64,000 bases of DNA from Photobacterium damselae. Lineage in GTDB: Bacteria > Pseudomonadota > Gammaproteobacteria > Enterobacterales > Vibrionaceae. The notes beneath the pieces are model-generated. The model searched no databases, was not told the origin of the DNA, and saw nothing but the letters and a program-made list of their open reading frames with translations. The stretch is from assembly GCF_003026815.1 (NCBI RefSeq), contig NZ_PYOG01000004.1, forward strand, positions 124,001 to 188,000. Direction: 5' to 3'. Of the stretch, positions 41,485-54,261 are shown piece by piece (the first letter of the stretch is position 1; each line of letters opens with the position of its first letter). The position numbers were made by a program, and so were the translations under genes.

Positions 41485-42863
41485 TGTTTATATTCCTGCA
41501 GTGCGGTAACCACTTCTTCCATGCGAGAACTGCGTGCTCCTTTCACTAGCACTGTAACCTCTAAAGGGTTTTGTTGATTGATTTGATCATTAAGTAATTC
41601 ATTAACCATAGCGATTAATGGTTGTTTATCAGCAAAATGCTGGCCGTGATTTAACTCACTCACAACGGCACTTGCTTTACCAAAGGTCATTACCTTATCC
41701 AACCCTTTAGTTTGCGCATATAAACCAACCTCACGATGAAGATTTTCACTCTCTTCACCCAGCTCAGCCATATCACCCAAAATAAACCAACGTTGGCCTT
41801 GATAACTTGCTAATAAATCAATGGCAGCTTTTACCGATGCGACACTGGCATTATAGGTATCATCGATAACACGTAAACCCACCATTGGTTGAGAAACCGC
41901 CACTCGACCTTTAACATTAGTCGCAGTTTCTAATCCTTGCTTAATTTCTGCGAGCGTAGCCCCCAATACTGAGGTTAATGCGGCAGCAGCAAGCGCATTA
42001 GATACATTGTGCAATCCTAACTGGGATAAGTGAATGGCAACCGAACCTTGCGGAGAGTGGAGCTCAAAATGCGGATAGCCGTCACTATCAAGCTCAATAT
42101 CACTAGCAAAAAAGTCAGCTTGCTCTTCTGATGAAAAGGTAATGACATTTTTATCAGCCAATAACGGGGCCCAAAGCTCACGGTCGTTAGATGCTAAATT
42201 GATCACAGCCGTTGCACCTTTGGCTAATCCTTCAAAGATTTCACCCTTAGCTTTTGCTACACCTTTTAATGAGCCAAAACCTTCTAGGTGTGCGGCGGCA
42301 AGATTGTTAATCAGCGCAACATCAGGCTTAACCAAATTGGTGGTATATGAGATCTCACCAAGGTGATTTGCGCCTAATTCAATAACGGCGTACTGATACT
42401 CAGGCGTTAAACGAAGTAACGTTAGAGGGGCTCCAATATCGTTATTAAAGTTACCCGCCGTTGCCAGTACCTTTCCTTTGGTTGCTAAAATAGCAGCACA
42501 CATCTCTTTTACCGTGGTTTTACCACAACTTCCTGTTAAGGCGAGAGTTTGTAGTCCGCACTGTTGGGTTAATTGTGCTTTTAGCCAAGCCCCCAGTAAA
42601 CCTAACGCAATGCGAGTATCCTTAACTAGGATCTGAGGCAGCTCAACAGGTAAGTGACGACTAACTAATAATGCGACAGCACCGTTATCTTTTGCGGTTT
42701 GACAAAAATCATGAGCATCAAAACGCTCACCTTTTAACGCAACAAATAAGGTCTGAGCTGCAATATTACGGGTATCGGTTGATACTTCTGAAATAGTGGT
42801 ATCAGAACCGATTAATTGCCCCTCAACCGCTTGAGCGAGAGAGGCAAGAGAAACAGAGATCAT
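41481..42863 (-). CDS. murF: UDP-MurNAc-tripeptide--D-Ala-D-Ala ligase
   Basis: 460 aa Mur ligase completing the pentapeptide. ATP site [14 protein letters not shown] near residue 109 (Cys-Gly-Lys variant common in MurF), [12 protein letters not shown], and the C-terminal [14 protein letters not shown]. Four-base ATGA overlaps join it to murE and mraY. Confidence 0.97.
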   Translation of the reverse strand: MISVSLASLAQAVEGQLIGSDTTISEVSTDTRNIAAQTLFVALKGERFDAHDFCQTAKDNGAVALLVSRHLPVELPQILVKDTRIALGLLGAWLKAQLTQQCGLQTLALTGSCGKTTVKEMCAAILATKGKVLATAGNFNNDIGAPLTLLRLTPEYQYAVIELGANHLGEISYTTNLVKPDVALINNLAAAHLEGFGSLKGVAKAKGEIFEGLAKGATAVINLASNDRELWAPLLADKNVITFSSEEQADFFASDIELDSDGYPHFELHSPQGSVAIHLSQLGLHNVSNALAAAALTSVLGATLAEIKQGLETATNVKGRVAVSQPMVGLRVIDDTYNASVASVKAAIDLLASYQGQRWFILGDMAELGEESENLHREVGLYAQTKGLDKVMTFGKASAVVSELNHGQHFADKQPLIAMVNELLNDQINQQNPLEVTVLVKGARSSRMEEVVTALQEYKQ

Positions 42864-44377
42864 AGCGGTAATCCAATCAATTCAGCCACAGTTTCACGAT
42901 CTGAGTAATGAATCGTGCGATCTGCAAGAATTTGGTAATCTTCATGGCCTTTACCAGCCACTAAGATAATGTCATTTGTCTGAGCCTGCTCAACAGCAAA
43001 CGCAATAGCGCTGCGACGATCATGAATAATATGAGCTTGTTCAGGTTGAGTTAACCCAGCTACCATATCTTTCATAATTGCACTTGGCTGTTCACTACGC
43101 GGGTTATCATCGGTCAATACCGCAATATCCGCTAAACGTTCTGCCGCTTGTGCCATCATCGGGCGTTTACCAGCATCACGATCGCCACCACAGCCAAAAA
43201 TTGCCCACAGTTTGCCATCACAATGCACTCGTAATGCTTGAAGTGCTTTTTCTAAAGCATCAGGTGTATGAGCATAATCAACTACAACCATTGGCTTGTC
43301 AGATGATTGAAAAACTTCCATTCGGCCAATCACAGCACTTAGCTCTGCAGCTGTTGCTAAAAGTTTTGCCAAATCATGTCCCGTTGCCAGTAACGTTGCC
43401 AACGCCAATAATAGATTGGATGCGTTAAATGAACCAACTAGAGGAGCGGTAAATACGCCAGCCCCCCAGCTTGAGTCAAAACTTACCGTTACGCCCTGAG
43501 TGCTATAAATAACTGCTGTCGCCCAAAGCTTAGGCCCTGCGTGTGCTACAACAGCTTCAGCATCTGTTGCGACAGCTACCGCATTAGGTAGAGAAAGTAA
43601 CCACTCACGGCCAACTGCATCATCGGCATTAATGATCGCTTTACCACAATCATGCTGGGTAAACAGAGATTGCTTCGCTTGTGCATAACTTGCCATATCA
43701 CCATGATAATCAAGATGATCTCGGCTCAGGTTGGTAAAAATACTCGCTTTAAAGTGCAGGTCTGCCACACGATGCTGCACCAAACCATGAGAAGAGACTT
43801 CCATTGCAGCAAAATCAGCACCAAGGTCAACCAGCTGAGCTAAGGTTTGCTGAATTTCAATCGCACTGCCTGTTGTATTTGCCGCTGGCTGAAGGTTATT
43901 GAGCAAACCATTACCCGTTGTACCCATTACTCCTGCTTGATAGCCGAGCAAATTAGCCCATTGCGCCAATAGCTGACTGATGGTGGTTTTACCATTAGTC
44001 CCTGTAACAGCATAAAGTGCCAACTGTTGATCAGGATGGTGATAAAAACGGCCTGCTAATTGAGATAGCATAGCGTTTAGCTGGGTAAGATAAATCACAT
44101 ACGCTTGCTGATTACGAGTAATCGTACCGTGCTCGGCAACCCCATCCGCTTCAGCCAATACCAGTGATGCACCCGAGGCAATAGCATCATCAATAAAACG
44201 ACGACCATCAACTTGATGACCTTTTACCGCAACAAAGACTGAACCTATGGTCACTTTACGACTATTAAGTGTAAGTTCAGTCACATCCAAAAGCTGAAGA
44301 GCTTCTGGTAAGTCAGATTCTGCAATCCATGGAGACAACAAGGTGCTAACTCGAACACCTGAACAAATCGTTGTCAT
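42860..44377 (-). CDS. murE: UDP-MurNAc-L-Ala-D-Glu--meso-DAP ligase
   Basis: 505 aa Mur ligase. ATP site [15 protein letters not shown] near residue 125; the DDNPRSEQP segment carries the DNPR motif that selects meso-diaminopimelate, so the peptidoglycan is the Gram-negative DAP type. The C-terminus has AGKGHEDYQ. It is 24 nt after ftsI. Confidence 0.97.
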   Translation of the reverse strand: MTTICSGVRVSTLLSPWIAESDLPEALQLLDVTELTLNSRKVTIGSVFVAVKGHQVDGRRFIDDAIASGASLVLAEADGVAEHGTITRNQQAYVIYLTQLNAMLSQLAGRFYHHPDQQLALYAVTGTNGKTTISQLLAQWANLLGYQAGVMGTTGNGLLNNLQPAANTTGSAIEIQQTLAQLVDLGADFAAMEVSSHGLVQHRVADLHFKASIFTNLSRDHLDYHGDMASYAQAKQSLFTQHDCGKAIINADDAVGREWLLSLPNAVAVATDAEAVVAHAGPKLWATAVIYSTQGVTVSFDSSWGAGVFTAPLVGSFNASNLLLALATLLATGHDLAKLLATAAELSAVIGRMEVFQSSDKPMVVVDYAHTPDALEKALQALRVHCDGKLWAIFGCGGDRDAGKRPMMAQAAERLADIAVLTDDNPRSEQPSAIMKDMVAGLTQPEQAHIIHDRRSAIAFAVEQAQTNDIILVAGKGHEDYQILADRTIHYSDRETVAELIGLPL

Positions 44378-44401
44378 ACCCTCTGCTCCTAATAATTAAT
44401 T

Positions 44402-46132
44402 CTATTTTGTATCCGCATCTGGCGGTACATTTAAAATATGCAGTGCACTACCAAGAACCTTAGACAAAATAGGAGCGGCAACCGCACCACCATAGAATTT
44501 GTCACCTTTAGGTTCGTTAACCAACACTACAACTGCTAAACGAGGATTACTGATCGGTGCGATACCTGCTGTGTAGGCGAAGTAGTCATTACCATAACCA
44601 CCTGCAATAGCCTTTTTCGCGGTACCGGTTTTTACCCCGACGCGATAACCAGGAACCGAAGCTCGCCAGCCACCACCGCCACCCGCTTTATCGGCAACGC
44701 CTTCTAGCATCAGCAAGACTTTTTTCACCAGATGAGGATCAACAACTTGCTTACCCGGTACCACTTTCTCGGTTTTCAAGATAGATAATGGACGCTTAAT
44801 ACCATAAGCCCCCAGTGTCGCGTAGGCATGAACCAGCTGAATTGGAGTTACGGACAAACCATAACCATAGGCAAAAGTTGCACGTTCAATATCAGACCAA
44901 CGTCGGCGATTTGGAAAGTGACCTACAATTTCACCTTCAAGGTTGATACCTGACGGCTCATCTAAACCGACGCGACGGTACATGCTAATTAAGTTCTCAA
45001 TCGGCATTGCCAAAGAAAGCTTAGTCATACCGATGTTACTGGATTTCTGAAGGATACGCGCCATAGTAGCCTGGTGTTCAATGCGCGATACGTCAGTAAT
45101 GGTTTTACTACCAAGGCGGAAATGCTTACCAGGAATATTTATCAAGGTATGTTCGTTGGCAATGCCGGCATCTAAGGCTGTTAACACACCAAGTGGTTTT
45201 ACCGTAGAACCAGGCTCAAAGGAGTCAGTAATTACACGGTTACGCATCTTGTACGATTCACGATCGTTGCGGTTATTGGGGTTAAATGACGGTGCATTAA
45301 CCATGGCAAGAATTTCGCCAGTACGCACATCAACCATAACGACACTGGCCGATGTTGCGGGAAGATCTCGAACTGCTTCTTTTACTGCTCGGTAAGCAAC
45401 AGCTTGAATTCGTTGGTCGATACTCAGTTGCAAAGACTTACCCGGCTGGCGTTTTTCTACCGAGATATTCTCAACTACGCGGCCATAACGGTCTTTACGA
45501 ACGGTACGACGACCCGGTTCACCCGTTAGCCAACCATCATAAGATTTCTCAATCCCTTCTAGGCCATGACCATCAATACCCGTCACACCAATTAACTGAG
45601 CACTAACTTCACCCGATGGGTAAAAACGACGAGATTCATCTTTTAGACCAATACCAGGTAACTTCAGTTTATTGACATAGTTTGCCATGGCAGGGCTAAC
45701 TTGGCGCGCAAGATAAATAAAGCGACGCTTCTTGTTTTTATCTATGTAATGGATCAGCTCTTGTCGATTCCAATCCAGAACATCGGCAAGGGCATGCCAA
45801 CGGTCGACATCGCTTAGTCCACCGTGTTTAAAAATATTAACCGGATCAGCCCACACCGCTTGCACCGGTACACTAACGGCAAGAGGTTCACCATTTCGAT
45901 CGGAAATAATGCCACGGGCAGAAGGGAGAGGTTTGACACGAAGTGAGCGCATATCACCTTCTTGGATCAGGCGACCTGGCTCTAAAACTTGAATGTATGC
46001 GGTACGGGCAATCAATGCCGCTAAACCTAAAATTACGAAGCCGCAAATAACACCAAAGCGCCATGGAATAAATGCCGATGACGCTTTCTTTGCTTTCGAA
46101 TTTTTTCTCGTTGAGCGTTTAAAAAACTTCAT
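44402..46132 (-). CDS. ftsI: Septal peptidoglycan transpeptidase (PBP3)
   Basis: 576 aa class B penicillin-binding protein. A basic cytoplasmic start and membrane anchor (FGVICGFVILGLAALIA) are followed by a pedestal domain and the transpeptidase domain with the three active-site motifs: SxxK in EPGSTVKPLG near residue 303, SSN in LQKSSNIGMT and KTGT in GVKTGTAKKA. It starts 2 nt after ftsL. Confidence 0.97.
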   Translation of the reverse strand: MKFFKRSTRKNSKAKKASSAFIPWRFGVICGFVILGLAALIARTAYIQVLEPGRLIQEGDMRSLRVKPLPSARGIISDRNGEPLAVSVPVQAVWADPVNIFKHGGLSDVDRWHALADVLDWNRQELIHYIDKNKKRRFIYLARQVSPAMANYVNKLKLPGIGLKDESRRFYPSGEVSAQLIGVTGIDGHGLEGIEKSYDGWLTGEPGRRTVRKDRYGRVVENISVEKRQPGKSLQLSIDQRIQAVAYRAVKEAVRDLPATSASVVMVDVRTGEILAMVNAPSFNPNNRNDRESYKMRNRVITDSFEPGSTVKPLGVLTALDAGIANEHTLINIPGKHFRLGSKTITDVSRIEHQATMARILQKSSNIGMTKLSLAMPIENLISMYRRVGLDEPSGINLEGEIVGHFPNRRRWSDIERATFAYGYGLSVTPIQLVHAYATLGAYGIKRPLSILKTEKVVPGKQVVDPHLVKKVLLMLEGVADKAGGGGGWRASVPGYRVGVKTGTAKKAIAGGYGNDYFAYTAGIAPISNPRLAVVVLVNEPKGDKFYGGAVAAPILSKVLGSALHILNVPPDADTK

Positions 46133-46134
46133 AC

Positions 46135-46458
46135 TTATTTAATAACTACTTCATTGGTGGTAGTTGGACGCTCCATTTTTAGCTCTTGCTCAGCTAAACG
46201 CTCAATACGACTGTGCTCAGCCAAAGCATTTTCTTCTAGTAACTGGTTACGCCATTCGATATCCAACTGATCTCGCTGGATCAAGAGTTGCTCTTGCTGC
46301 GAGATCAATTGACGAGATTGGTGCGTGATTAATACCACGCCCAATGCAGAAGCTAGGATACAAATGGCTAAAACCAGAGGAACACATCCAACTGTGATTA
46401 AATCTTTACCGATAACTTTGGATAGATTTATTGAGGCTTCAGTCTCTTTCTTATTCAT
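46135..46458 (-). CDS. ftsL: Cell division protein FtsL
   Basis: 107 aa bitopic protein: cytoplasmic N-terminus, membrane segment near residues 24-45 ([20 protein letters not shown]), then a coiled coil with heptad Leu/Ile ([20 protein letters not shown]) ending near the membrane-distal tail. It partners FtsB and FtsQ. ATG overlaps the rsmH stop by four bases. Sequence identity in this family is low; position and topology decide the call. Confidence 0.92.
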   Translation of the reverse strand: MNKKETEASINLSKVIGKDLITVGCVPLVLAICILASALGVVLITHQSRQLISQQEQLLIQRDQLDIEWRNQLLEENALAEHSRIERLAEQELKMERPTTTNEVVIK

Positions 46459-47402
46459 AGACGCTCAGCTAAACGTAACACTGAACTGCGGGCACGGGCA
46501 TTGTAACCGAGTTCATTTTGCGATGGTTTGATCGCTTTACTTGCTAATTTAAGATCGGCACTACCTAGTGCTTTGATCTGCTCTTCAGTAAGCGGTAAAC
46601 CTGCTGGGATCTCTGGGCCTTTGCTCTTATTTCGCATAAAACGCTTAACCATACGATCTTCTAGCGAATGGAAGCTGATTACCGATAAACGACCACCTGG
46701 AGCAAGAATATTCACCGCACCATTTAAGGCTGTTGCAATCTCATCCAACTCACTATTGATATAGATACGAATAGCTTGGAAACTGCGAGTTGCAGGATGC
46801 TTATGCTTGTCTTTAAATGGAGAGACCTGAGCAATCAAATTCGCCAGCTGTAATGTGCGAGTTAAAGGCTCTTTCTCTGGATCTTCACGGTGCTCAACGA
46901 TGCCTCGTGCAATACGTTTTGCAAAACGCTCTTCACCAAACTCTTTAAGTACCCATGCAATATCAGATGCATCTGCAGTTGCTAGCCACTCAGAAGCCGC
47001 TTGACCCGAAGTTGGATCCATACGCATATCAAGAGGGCCGTCACGCATAAAGCTAAAGCCACGCTCAGCATCGTCCAGCTGAGGTGATGACACACCAAGA
47101 TCGAGTAAAATGCCGTCAACACGACCAATAAGATCACGCTCTTCCATATACTTTTCCATGCCCGAGAAAGGCCCATGGATAATATTGAAGCGAGGATCAT
47201 CGATCTTCTGAGCTTCAGCAATCGCTTGAGGATCGCGATCGATACTATAAAGACGACCATTTTCGCCCAATTTAGATAAAATCAGACGGCTGTGACCACC
47301 TCGGCCAAAAGTACCATCGATATAGATTCCATCAGGTTTAATTGCTAATCCGTCTACTGATTCGTGAAGTAAGACAGATACATGCTCAAATTGTTCAGAC
47401 AT
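46455..47402 (-). CDS. rsmH: 16S rRNA (cytosine1402-N4)-methyltransferase
   Basis: 315 aa SAM-dependent enzyme (formerly MraW) methylating N4 of C1402 in the ribosomal P site; RsmI, encoded nearby, adds the 2'-O-methyl to the same base. SAM-binding [15 protein letters not shown] near residue 30, [22 protein letters not shown] and [11 protein letters not shown] are signatures. It is the first gene of the dcw run; no mraZ lies upstream. Confidence 0.97.
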   Translation of the reverse strand: MSEQFEHVSVLLHESVDGLAIKPDGIYIDGTFGRGGHSRLILSKLGENGRLYSIDRDPQAIAEAQKIDDPRFNIIHGPFSGMEKYMEERDLIGRVDGILLDLGVSSPQLDDAERGFSFMRDGPLDMRMDPTSGQAASEWLATADASDIAWVLKEFGEERFAKRIARGIVEHREDPEKEPLTRTLQLANLIAQVSPFKDKHKHPATRSFQAIRIYINSELDEIATALNGAVNILAPGGRLSVISFHSLEDRMVKRFMRNKSKGPEIPAGLPLTEEQIKALGSADLKLASKAIKPSQNELGYNARARSSVLRLAERL

Positions 47403-47582
47403 ATAAGTAAATTCTGCAAAAGTGAAGTCTTACTAAGACACCTAAGGTCCTAGCCAGAAATTGTATTGAAGTGTACGTATCCGATAAAAAATTTGTCAAG
47501 TATATGACAGTATTTCCCACAGAGATATAACATCGCTCTGATATTTCTAGCAGAATAAGTACAGTATTGAAATTTCAGATAG

Positions 47583-47619
47583 AAAAAAAGCGGTGCTTGT
47601 AAATACAAACACCGCTTTT
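47583..47619 (-). terminator. Terminator of rnpB
   Basis: On the minus strand AAGCGGTGTTTGTA pairs with TACAAGCACCGCTT and is followed by a T-run. It lies just after the 3' end of rnpB. Confidence 0.88.
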
Positions 47620-47627
47620 CATGAATG

Positions 47628-48060
<433 letters not shown>

Positions 48061-48169
48061 CGCTATTGTATAAGACTTAGTTCACACTTGCTAGTGAAAA
48101 CCGAAGCAAATCCACAGTAAGAGCAAAAAACACCCAACTGATTTAAATTTGCACAAAACAGCGACATAT

Positions 48170-49030
48170 TTAATCGAGGTTTTCTAAACCCCACTTATAC
48201 AGCGCATTCTTCTTCACGTTATGAATTTCTGCCGCCAATGCCGAAGCTTTTTTAAGTGGCAGTTCTTTCACTAACAAACCTAGCGTGCGCAAAGCATCGG
48301 CCGGTAAATCGTCTTTTTGAGGACGGTGTCCTGCAACCAATAACACCATTTCACCACGAAGACGGTTGGTATCTTGATTTAGCCACTCAATTAGCTCACC
48401 CAGTGGCGCACCATAAATCGTTTCATACGTTTTTGTTAACTCTCGCGCTAACACTACTTGGCGTTCAGGGCCTAACACAGCTAACATATCAGCTAAAGAA
48501 TCAGTGATTCGGTGTGGTGACTCATAAAAAATCAATGTTCGTTCATCATCAGCCAAGTTTTGGAAGCAATCGCGACGGCCTTTGCTTTTTGGTGGGAGAA
48601 AACCCTCAAAACTGAAGCGATCTGATGGTAAACCTGCGCCACTTAGTGCTGTAATAACGGCGCATGGTCCAGGAAGTGGGACAACTTTAACACCCGCTTG
48701 ACGACAACGATTGACAAAATGGTATCCTGGATCGCTGATTAATGGAGTGCCTGCATCCGATACTAATGCAATGCTTACTCCTGATTGAAGCTTCTCAATT
48801 AAAAAGTCAGCTTTTTGCTGCTCATTATGATCGTGAAGTGCAAAGGTGCGGGTTGAGATAGAAAAATGGGACAACAACCGCGAAGTATGACGAGTATCTT
48901 CTGCTGCAATTAGGTCTACGTTAGCCAATACGTCAAGAGCTCGCTGTGTAATATCAGCTAAGTTACCGATTGGCGTCGGCACAATGTACAAGGTAGCAAC
49001 ATCTACCGAGCATGAAGTGGTTTCGCTCAT
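48170..49030 (-). CDS. rsmI: 16S rRNA (cytidine1402-2'-O)-methyltransferase
   Basis: 286 aa tetrapyrrole-methylase-fold enzyme modifying the ribose of C1402, next to the base modified by RsmH. Signatures: [39 protein letters not shown] and [11 protein letters not shown], then FYESPHR. It is divergent from lpoA with only 52 nt between starts. Confidence 0.96.
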   Translation of the reverse strand: MSETTSCSVDVATLYIVPTPIGNLADITQRALDVLANVDLIAAEDTRHTSRLLSHFSISTRTFALHDHNEQQKADFLIEKLQSGVSIALVSDAGTPLISDPGYHFVNRCRQAGVKVVPLPGPCAVITALSGAGLPSDRFSFEGFLPPKSKGRRDCFQNLADDERTLIFYESPHRITDSLADMLAVLGPERQVVLARELTKTYETIYGAPLGELIEWLNQDTNRLRGEMVLLVAGHRPQKDDLPADALRTLGLLVKELPLKKASALAAEIHNVKKNALYKWGLENLD

Positions 49031-49082
49031 TTGTCTAGAATCTCATCTGCAATTAATATAAAGAGTAATGTGTCACAGTTGA

Positions 49083-51005
49083 ATGAACTCAATGATCAAG
49101 TTTACCCATAAGCGTAAGAGTGTAACACGACTGATGGCTCCTGTAGCCTTTGCTGTATTAATGGCAGGTTGTAGTAGCAATCCTTATTTCCATCAGGCGC
49201 CGAACACCGATATTACTGCCGCAGCTACATTGAGCTCTGCGGATTACCTAAGTAAAGCTCAAGCCAGCGAAGGTGCTGACCGCATTAACTGGGATCTTTT
49301 AGCCTTAAAAGCACTCATTAAAGAAGGCCGCTACCCTCAAGCTGAGCAGCTTACAGACCAACTTTCTCGTCAAACGATGAGCCCAATGCAAATTGCAGAA
49401 TGGCAACTTGCACGAGCAGACTTGCGTAATGTTCAAGGTAATGCTCAATTAGCACTGTCTGGTCTTCAATTTCAGCCATCTTGGAGTTTAGCTACCAGCC
49501 AATATCGCCGTTATTACCAGCTACGCGCAAAACTGCTGGAACAATTAGACCAAAGTTTTGCCGCAGCACGTGAACGCACCAAACTTGATCTGTACCTTAG
49601 CCCGGAGCAAAAACAAGCTAACTGGCAAGCCCTATGGCAAGACCTATCGCCATACAGCAATGAGCAGTTAAGCCAAGCTCGTATTGGTAAAGATGAAACT
49701 GTTCTTCAAGGTTGGGCTCAACTTGCAATGCTCAAAAATAGCTACGGTTATAATCCAGAACAGCTAAAAGAAAAAGTAAACCAGTGGCTGAGTATGAATC
49801 CGTACCATCCAGCTAATGCTTACTTACCAGAGCAGCTTGATAACATCATGAACATGAAGGCCCCTCAGCTTAATAAGGTTGCGCTATTGCTACCATTAAG
49901 CGGTCGTTTCTCTGCACAAGGCCAAGCCGTTCGTGATGGTTTTATGAATGCGATCTTAGATGATCCAAATCGCAATCCTAATGCTGTACTTAATGTTTAT
50001 GATACTGATGCCGAATCCATTGCGAGTATCGTAGGTAAACTGCAACAAAATGGCACTGAGTTTGTCGTTGGTCCGCTTCGTAAAGATAAAATTGTTGAGT
50101 TCCAAAAAGCCAATAGTGCAAATGTTCCTATGTTGGCCCTTAATGAGCCAAGTGTGATTACAAGCAGTCAGCCAACAGCGTGCTACTACTCATTGTCACC
50201 AGAACAAGAAGCAGAGCAAGCAGCGGAGCATATCTACCAAGAAGGTAAGCACTACCCAATCGTGCTATTCCCAGATAGTAGCTATGGCCAACGTGTTAGT
50301 GCCGCTTTTGTTAATCAGTGGAAAGAACTCACTGGCTATGCTCCATTTAGCGGTTCATTTGGTTCGAAAGCTCAGATCCAGCAACAAATCAGCCAGATCT
50401 TTGGGCCAACAGCTCGCCGTTCTCGTGCTAACCAAATTGCTCAGATTTCAGCATCAACGGGAATAGAAGGAAGTCGCGCTGCCGATGCCATCTACATTAT
50501 CGGTAGTAAGAGCGAACTGACGCTAATTAAGCCATTTATCGAACTTAACATCGATCCAAGTATTGCCCCACCAGCTATGTATGCAAGCTCCCGCAGTAAC
50601 TCAGACTCGAAAAGCTTTGAGTTAAATGGTGTGGAATACAGTGATATCCCACTACTGGTAAGCCCAGACCCAAGCTTTATGGCACACTTTAACCAACTGT
50701 GGCCAAATCAAGGTAAAACCAGTGTTCGTCTTCATGCATTTGGTATGGATGCGTACAAAGTGGCCACAGAGCTTCCTCAACTTCGAGCAATTCCAGGTTT
50801 CACTGCATCGGGAGCAACGGGTAAGCTAAGTGTTGATAGCCAGTGTGTGGTTCAGCGTCAATTGGACTGGGGCACATTTGGTAGTACCCCAATTACAGAA
50901 GAGGCTGTAACGGATCAAACAGATACAACAGCCACTGATGATGCTTCTGATACCCCAGACAGTACAACCTCAGTATCAGAGCAAGATAGCTCAAATACGC
51001 TTTAA
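49083..51005 (+). CDS. lpoA: Penicillin-binding protein activator LpoA
   Basis: 640 aa outer-membrane lipoprotein that stimulates PBP1a from the periplasm. A lipoprotein signal ends in VLMAGCSSNPY (lipidated Cys near residue 30). An N-terminal TPR-like helical domain is followed by a periplasmic-binding-protein-like C-terminal domain starting VALLLPLSGRFSAQGQAVRDGF. The last 35 residues are Thr/Asp/Ser-rich and probably disordered. ATG 49092 is an alternative start. In related genomes it leads directly into yraN-diaA-dolP; here nadC intervenes. Confidence 0.95.
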   Translation: MNSMIKFTHKRKSVTRLMAPVAFAVLMAGCSSNPYFHQAPNTDITAAATLSSADYLSKAQASEGADRINWDLLALKALIKEGRYPQAEQLTDQLSRQTMSPMQIAEWQLARADLRNVQGNAQLALSGLQFQPSWSLATSQYRRYYQLRAKLLEQLDQSFAAARERTKLDLYLSPEQKQANWQALWQDLSPYSNEQLSQARIGKDETVLQGWAQLAMLKNSYGYNPEQLKEKVNQWLSMNPYHPANAYLPEQLDNIMNMKAPQLNKVALLLPLSGRFSAQGQAVRDGFMNAILDDPNRNPNAVLNVYDTDAESIASIVGKLQQNGTEFVVGPLRKDKIVEFQKANSANVPMLALNEPSVITSSQPTACYYSLSPEQEAEQAAEHIYQEGKHYPIVLFPDSSYGQRVSAAFVNQWKELTGYAPFSGSFGSKAQIQQQISQIFGPTARRSRANQIAQISASTGIEGSRAADAIYIIGSKSELTLIKPFIELNIDPSIAPPAMYASSRSNSDSKSFELNGVEYSDIPLLVSPDPSFMAHFNQLWPNQGKTSVRLHAFGMDAYKVATELPQLRAIPGFTASGATGKLSVDSQCVVQRQLDWGTFGSTPITEEAVTDQTDTTATDDASDTPDSTTSVSEQDSSNTL

Positions 51006-51008
51006 ATA

Positions 51009-51043
51009 AAAAATCCCCAGACTGCAAAGTACTGGGGATTTTT
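51009..51043. terminator. Bidirectional terminator between lpoA and nadC
   Basis: AAAAATCCCCAG and CTGGGGATTTTT flank an 11-nt loop, 4 nt after the lpoA stop and about 12 nt from the nadC stop. Confidence 0.92.
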
Positions 51044-51054
51044 GTATCTAGTGG

Positions 51055-52011
<957 letters not shown>

Positions 52012-52178
52012 CTAAAGGGGGAATCCAGCCAATGTCAAAATTCAGTTTAATCAATGATTCTATGCCTCAGATAGCTGTTGTTGCAGGCAAAATAACATCG
52101 AGGACTACCCAATAGAGCATCGCAAAGGTACACTAGCGATATAACGATTTTATTCATCTCCCTCAAGGAATGAGGCTC

Positions 52179-52553
52179 ATGAATCAACCATCATTTAATA
52201 CGCGACAACAAGGTCAAGCTTTCGAAGCCTTGGCTGAATCTTATCTATGCCAACGACAGCTGGTTCCTATTATGCGGAACTTTCAATGCCGAAGTGGTGA
52301 GATAGACTTAATTATGAAAGACGGCTCTTGCATCGTATTTATTGAAGTTAAATACCGCACAAAAAGTCGTTATGGTTCAGCAGTAGATGCTGTTACCTAT
52401 CATAAGCAACGAAAGCTAAAACGTACGGCACTGTTCTGGTTACAAAAAAATGGACTCTCAACCGAGCATACCGAATTTCGTTTTGATATAGTCGCTATTC
52501 AAGGTTCTGCTCATACAATTGAGTGGTTTACAAATACCCTAGTGGAAGGTTAA
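52179..52553 (+). CDS. yraN: UPF0102 nuclease-fold protein YraN
   Basis: 124 aa protein with the endonuclease-like fold of the UPF0102 family: GQAFEALAESYLCQR, then IMRNFQCRSGEIDLIMKD and FIEVKYRTKSRYGSAVDAV, keeping the Asp and Glu-x-Lys metal-site pattern of restriction-like nucleases. Function is not well established. ATG 52179 is preferred over 52170. diaA follows after 3 nt. Confidence 0.92.
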   Translation: MNQPSFNTRQQGQAFEALAESYLCQRQLVPIMRNFQCRSGEIDLIMKDGSCIVFIEVKYRTKSRYGSAVDAVTYHKQRKLKRTALFWLQKNGLSTEHTEFRFDIVAIQGSAHTIEWFTNTLVEG

Positions 52554-53147
<594 letters not shown>

Positions 53148-53150
53148 ATA

Positions 53151-53687
53151 ATGCGTTGGAAAAATGGTGTTCTAGGGCTACTACTCTTAACTCTTTTTGG
53201 TTGTTCAACGATTACGGGCACCGACCCTCGCAGCTTAGAACAACAATGGCAAGATGAGCGGATTGCCATGGATATTTCAGGTCTTGCCAATAGCCGAGCT
53301 TACTATCAAAAGGTCAGTGTGACAGCCATTGCCCTCTCTGGCAAAGTACTACTTATTGGACAGGTGACCAATCCGGCAACTCAGCACGAGTTTTTAAACC
53401 AAGTTAAAAAGCTTAATAATGTAAGAACGGTATATAACCAAACTCAAATTGGACCATTGCTTGGTGTTGGACAAATTAGTTCAGACAGTTGGCTAACCAC
53501 CAAAGTTAAGAGCCAATTGATTGGTAGCAAACGACTTTCTGATGCCGCTATTGAGGTCTACAGTGAAAATGGAACTGTCTATTTAGTGGGATATGTCACA
53601 TCAGGACAAAGAGAGCTCGCAACGAATGTCGCTCGAAATGTATCGGGGGTCAAACGTGTTGTGACCATGTTTGAAGAACCCAAATAA
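53151..53687 (+). CDS. dolP: Outer-membrane lipoprotein DolP (YraP) with two BON domains
   Basis: 178 aa lipoprotein: the signal ends LTLFGCSTI (Cys near residue 18), followed by two BON domains (about residues 40-105 and 118-178; second one SWLTTKVKSQLIGSKRLSDA, with GTVYLVGYVTSGQRELA). DolP supports outer-membrane integrity and BAM function; in E. coli it is under sigma-E. It is last in the yraN-diaA-dolP run. Confidence 0.93.
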   Translation: MRWKNGVLGLLLLTLFGCSTITGTDPRSLEQQWQDERIAMDISGLANSRAYYQKVSVTAIALSGKVLLIGQVTNPATQHEFLNQVKKLNNVRTVYNQTQIGPLLGVGQISSDSWLTTKVKSQLIGSKRLSDAAIEVYSENGTVYLVGYVTSGQRELATNVARNVSGVKRVVTMFEEPK

Positions 53688-53729
53688 GAACAATCGAAAT
53701 AAAATAGAACTTCGATAAAATTCAGATAA

Positions 53730-53759
53730 TAAAAACGCAGCCTAGGCTGCGTTTTTTTA
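53730..53759. terminator. Bidirectional terminator between dolP and sspB
   Basis: AAAAACGCAGCCTAGGCTGCGTTTTT is near-perfectly self-complementary; the centre CCTAGG must open to form the loop. It overlaps the last bases of sspB. Confidence 0.9.
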
Positions 53760-54260
53760 TTTTACGACACGTAAAGTTGGTCGACCACGAGGCTTTGGTG
53801 GCTCATCATCAGGATGATCATCATCACCCACTGATTCAAGCTCACCTTCTTCAACAGCAGATAAAGTCGCTTTCGGAGCTACCATATCTTCTGTATCAAA
53901 AATACCTTCGCCATTTTCTAGCTGTGCATCATAAGCAGGTTCTGGCTCAAACATTGTGCCAGCACCATTTTCACGAGCATAGATCGCCAATACTGCGTAA
54001 AGAGGTACGATAACTGAATGAGGACGACCGCCAAAGCGAGCATTAAAGCTAACCGCTTCATTACCCAGTTCTAAGTTACCAACAGCTCGTGGAACCACAT
54101 TCAGAACAATCTGACCGTCGCTCACAAAATCCATTGGCACTTTTACTCCTGGCAAAGTCGCATCAACGACCAAGTGCGGAGTAAGCTCGTTATCCACTAG
54201 CCAATCATAAAACGCACGCAGTACATAGGGACGACGTGGCGTCATTTGTCCTACATCCAT
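53757..54260 (-). CDS. sspB: ClpXP adaptor SspB
   Basis: 167 aa adaptor that delivers ssrA-tagged proteins, and the anti-sigma fragment of RseA, to ClpXP. The N-terminal substrate-binding domain (RRPYVLRAFYDWLVDNELTPHLVVDA, FNARFGG) is followed by an acidic flexible linker and the C-terminal ClpX-binding RPTLRVVK. A second start, ATG 54245, has AGGA just upstream and would remove five residues. It is in an operon with sspA, one base apart. Confidence 0.96.
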   Translation of the reverse strand: MDVGQMTPRRPYVLRAFYDWLVDNELTPHLVVDATLPGVKVPMDFVSDGQIVLNVVPRAVGNLELGNEAVSFNARFGGRPHSVIVPLYAVLAIYARENGAGTMFEPEPAYDAQLENGEGIFDTEDMVAPKATLSAVEEGELESVGDDDHPDDEPPKPRGRPTLRVVK

Positions 54261-54261
54261 A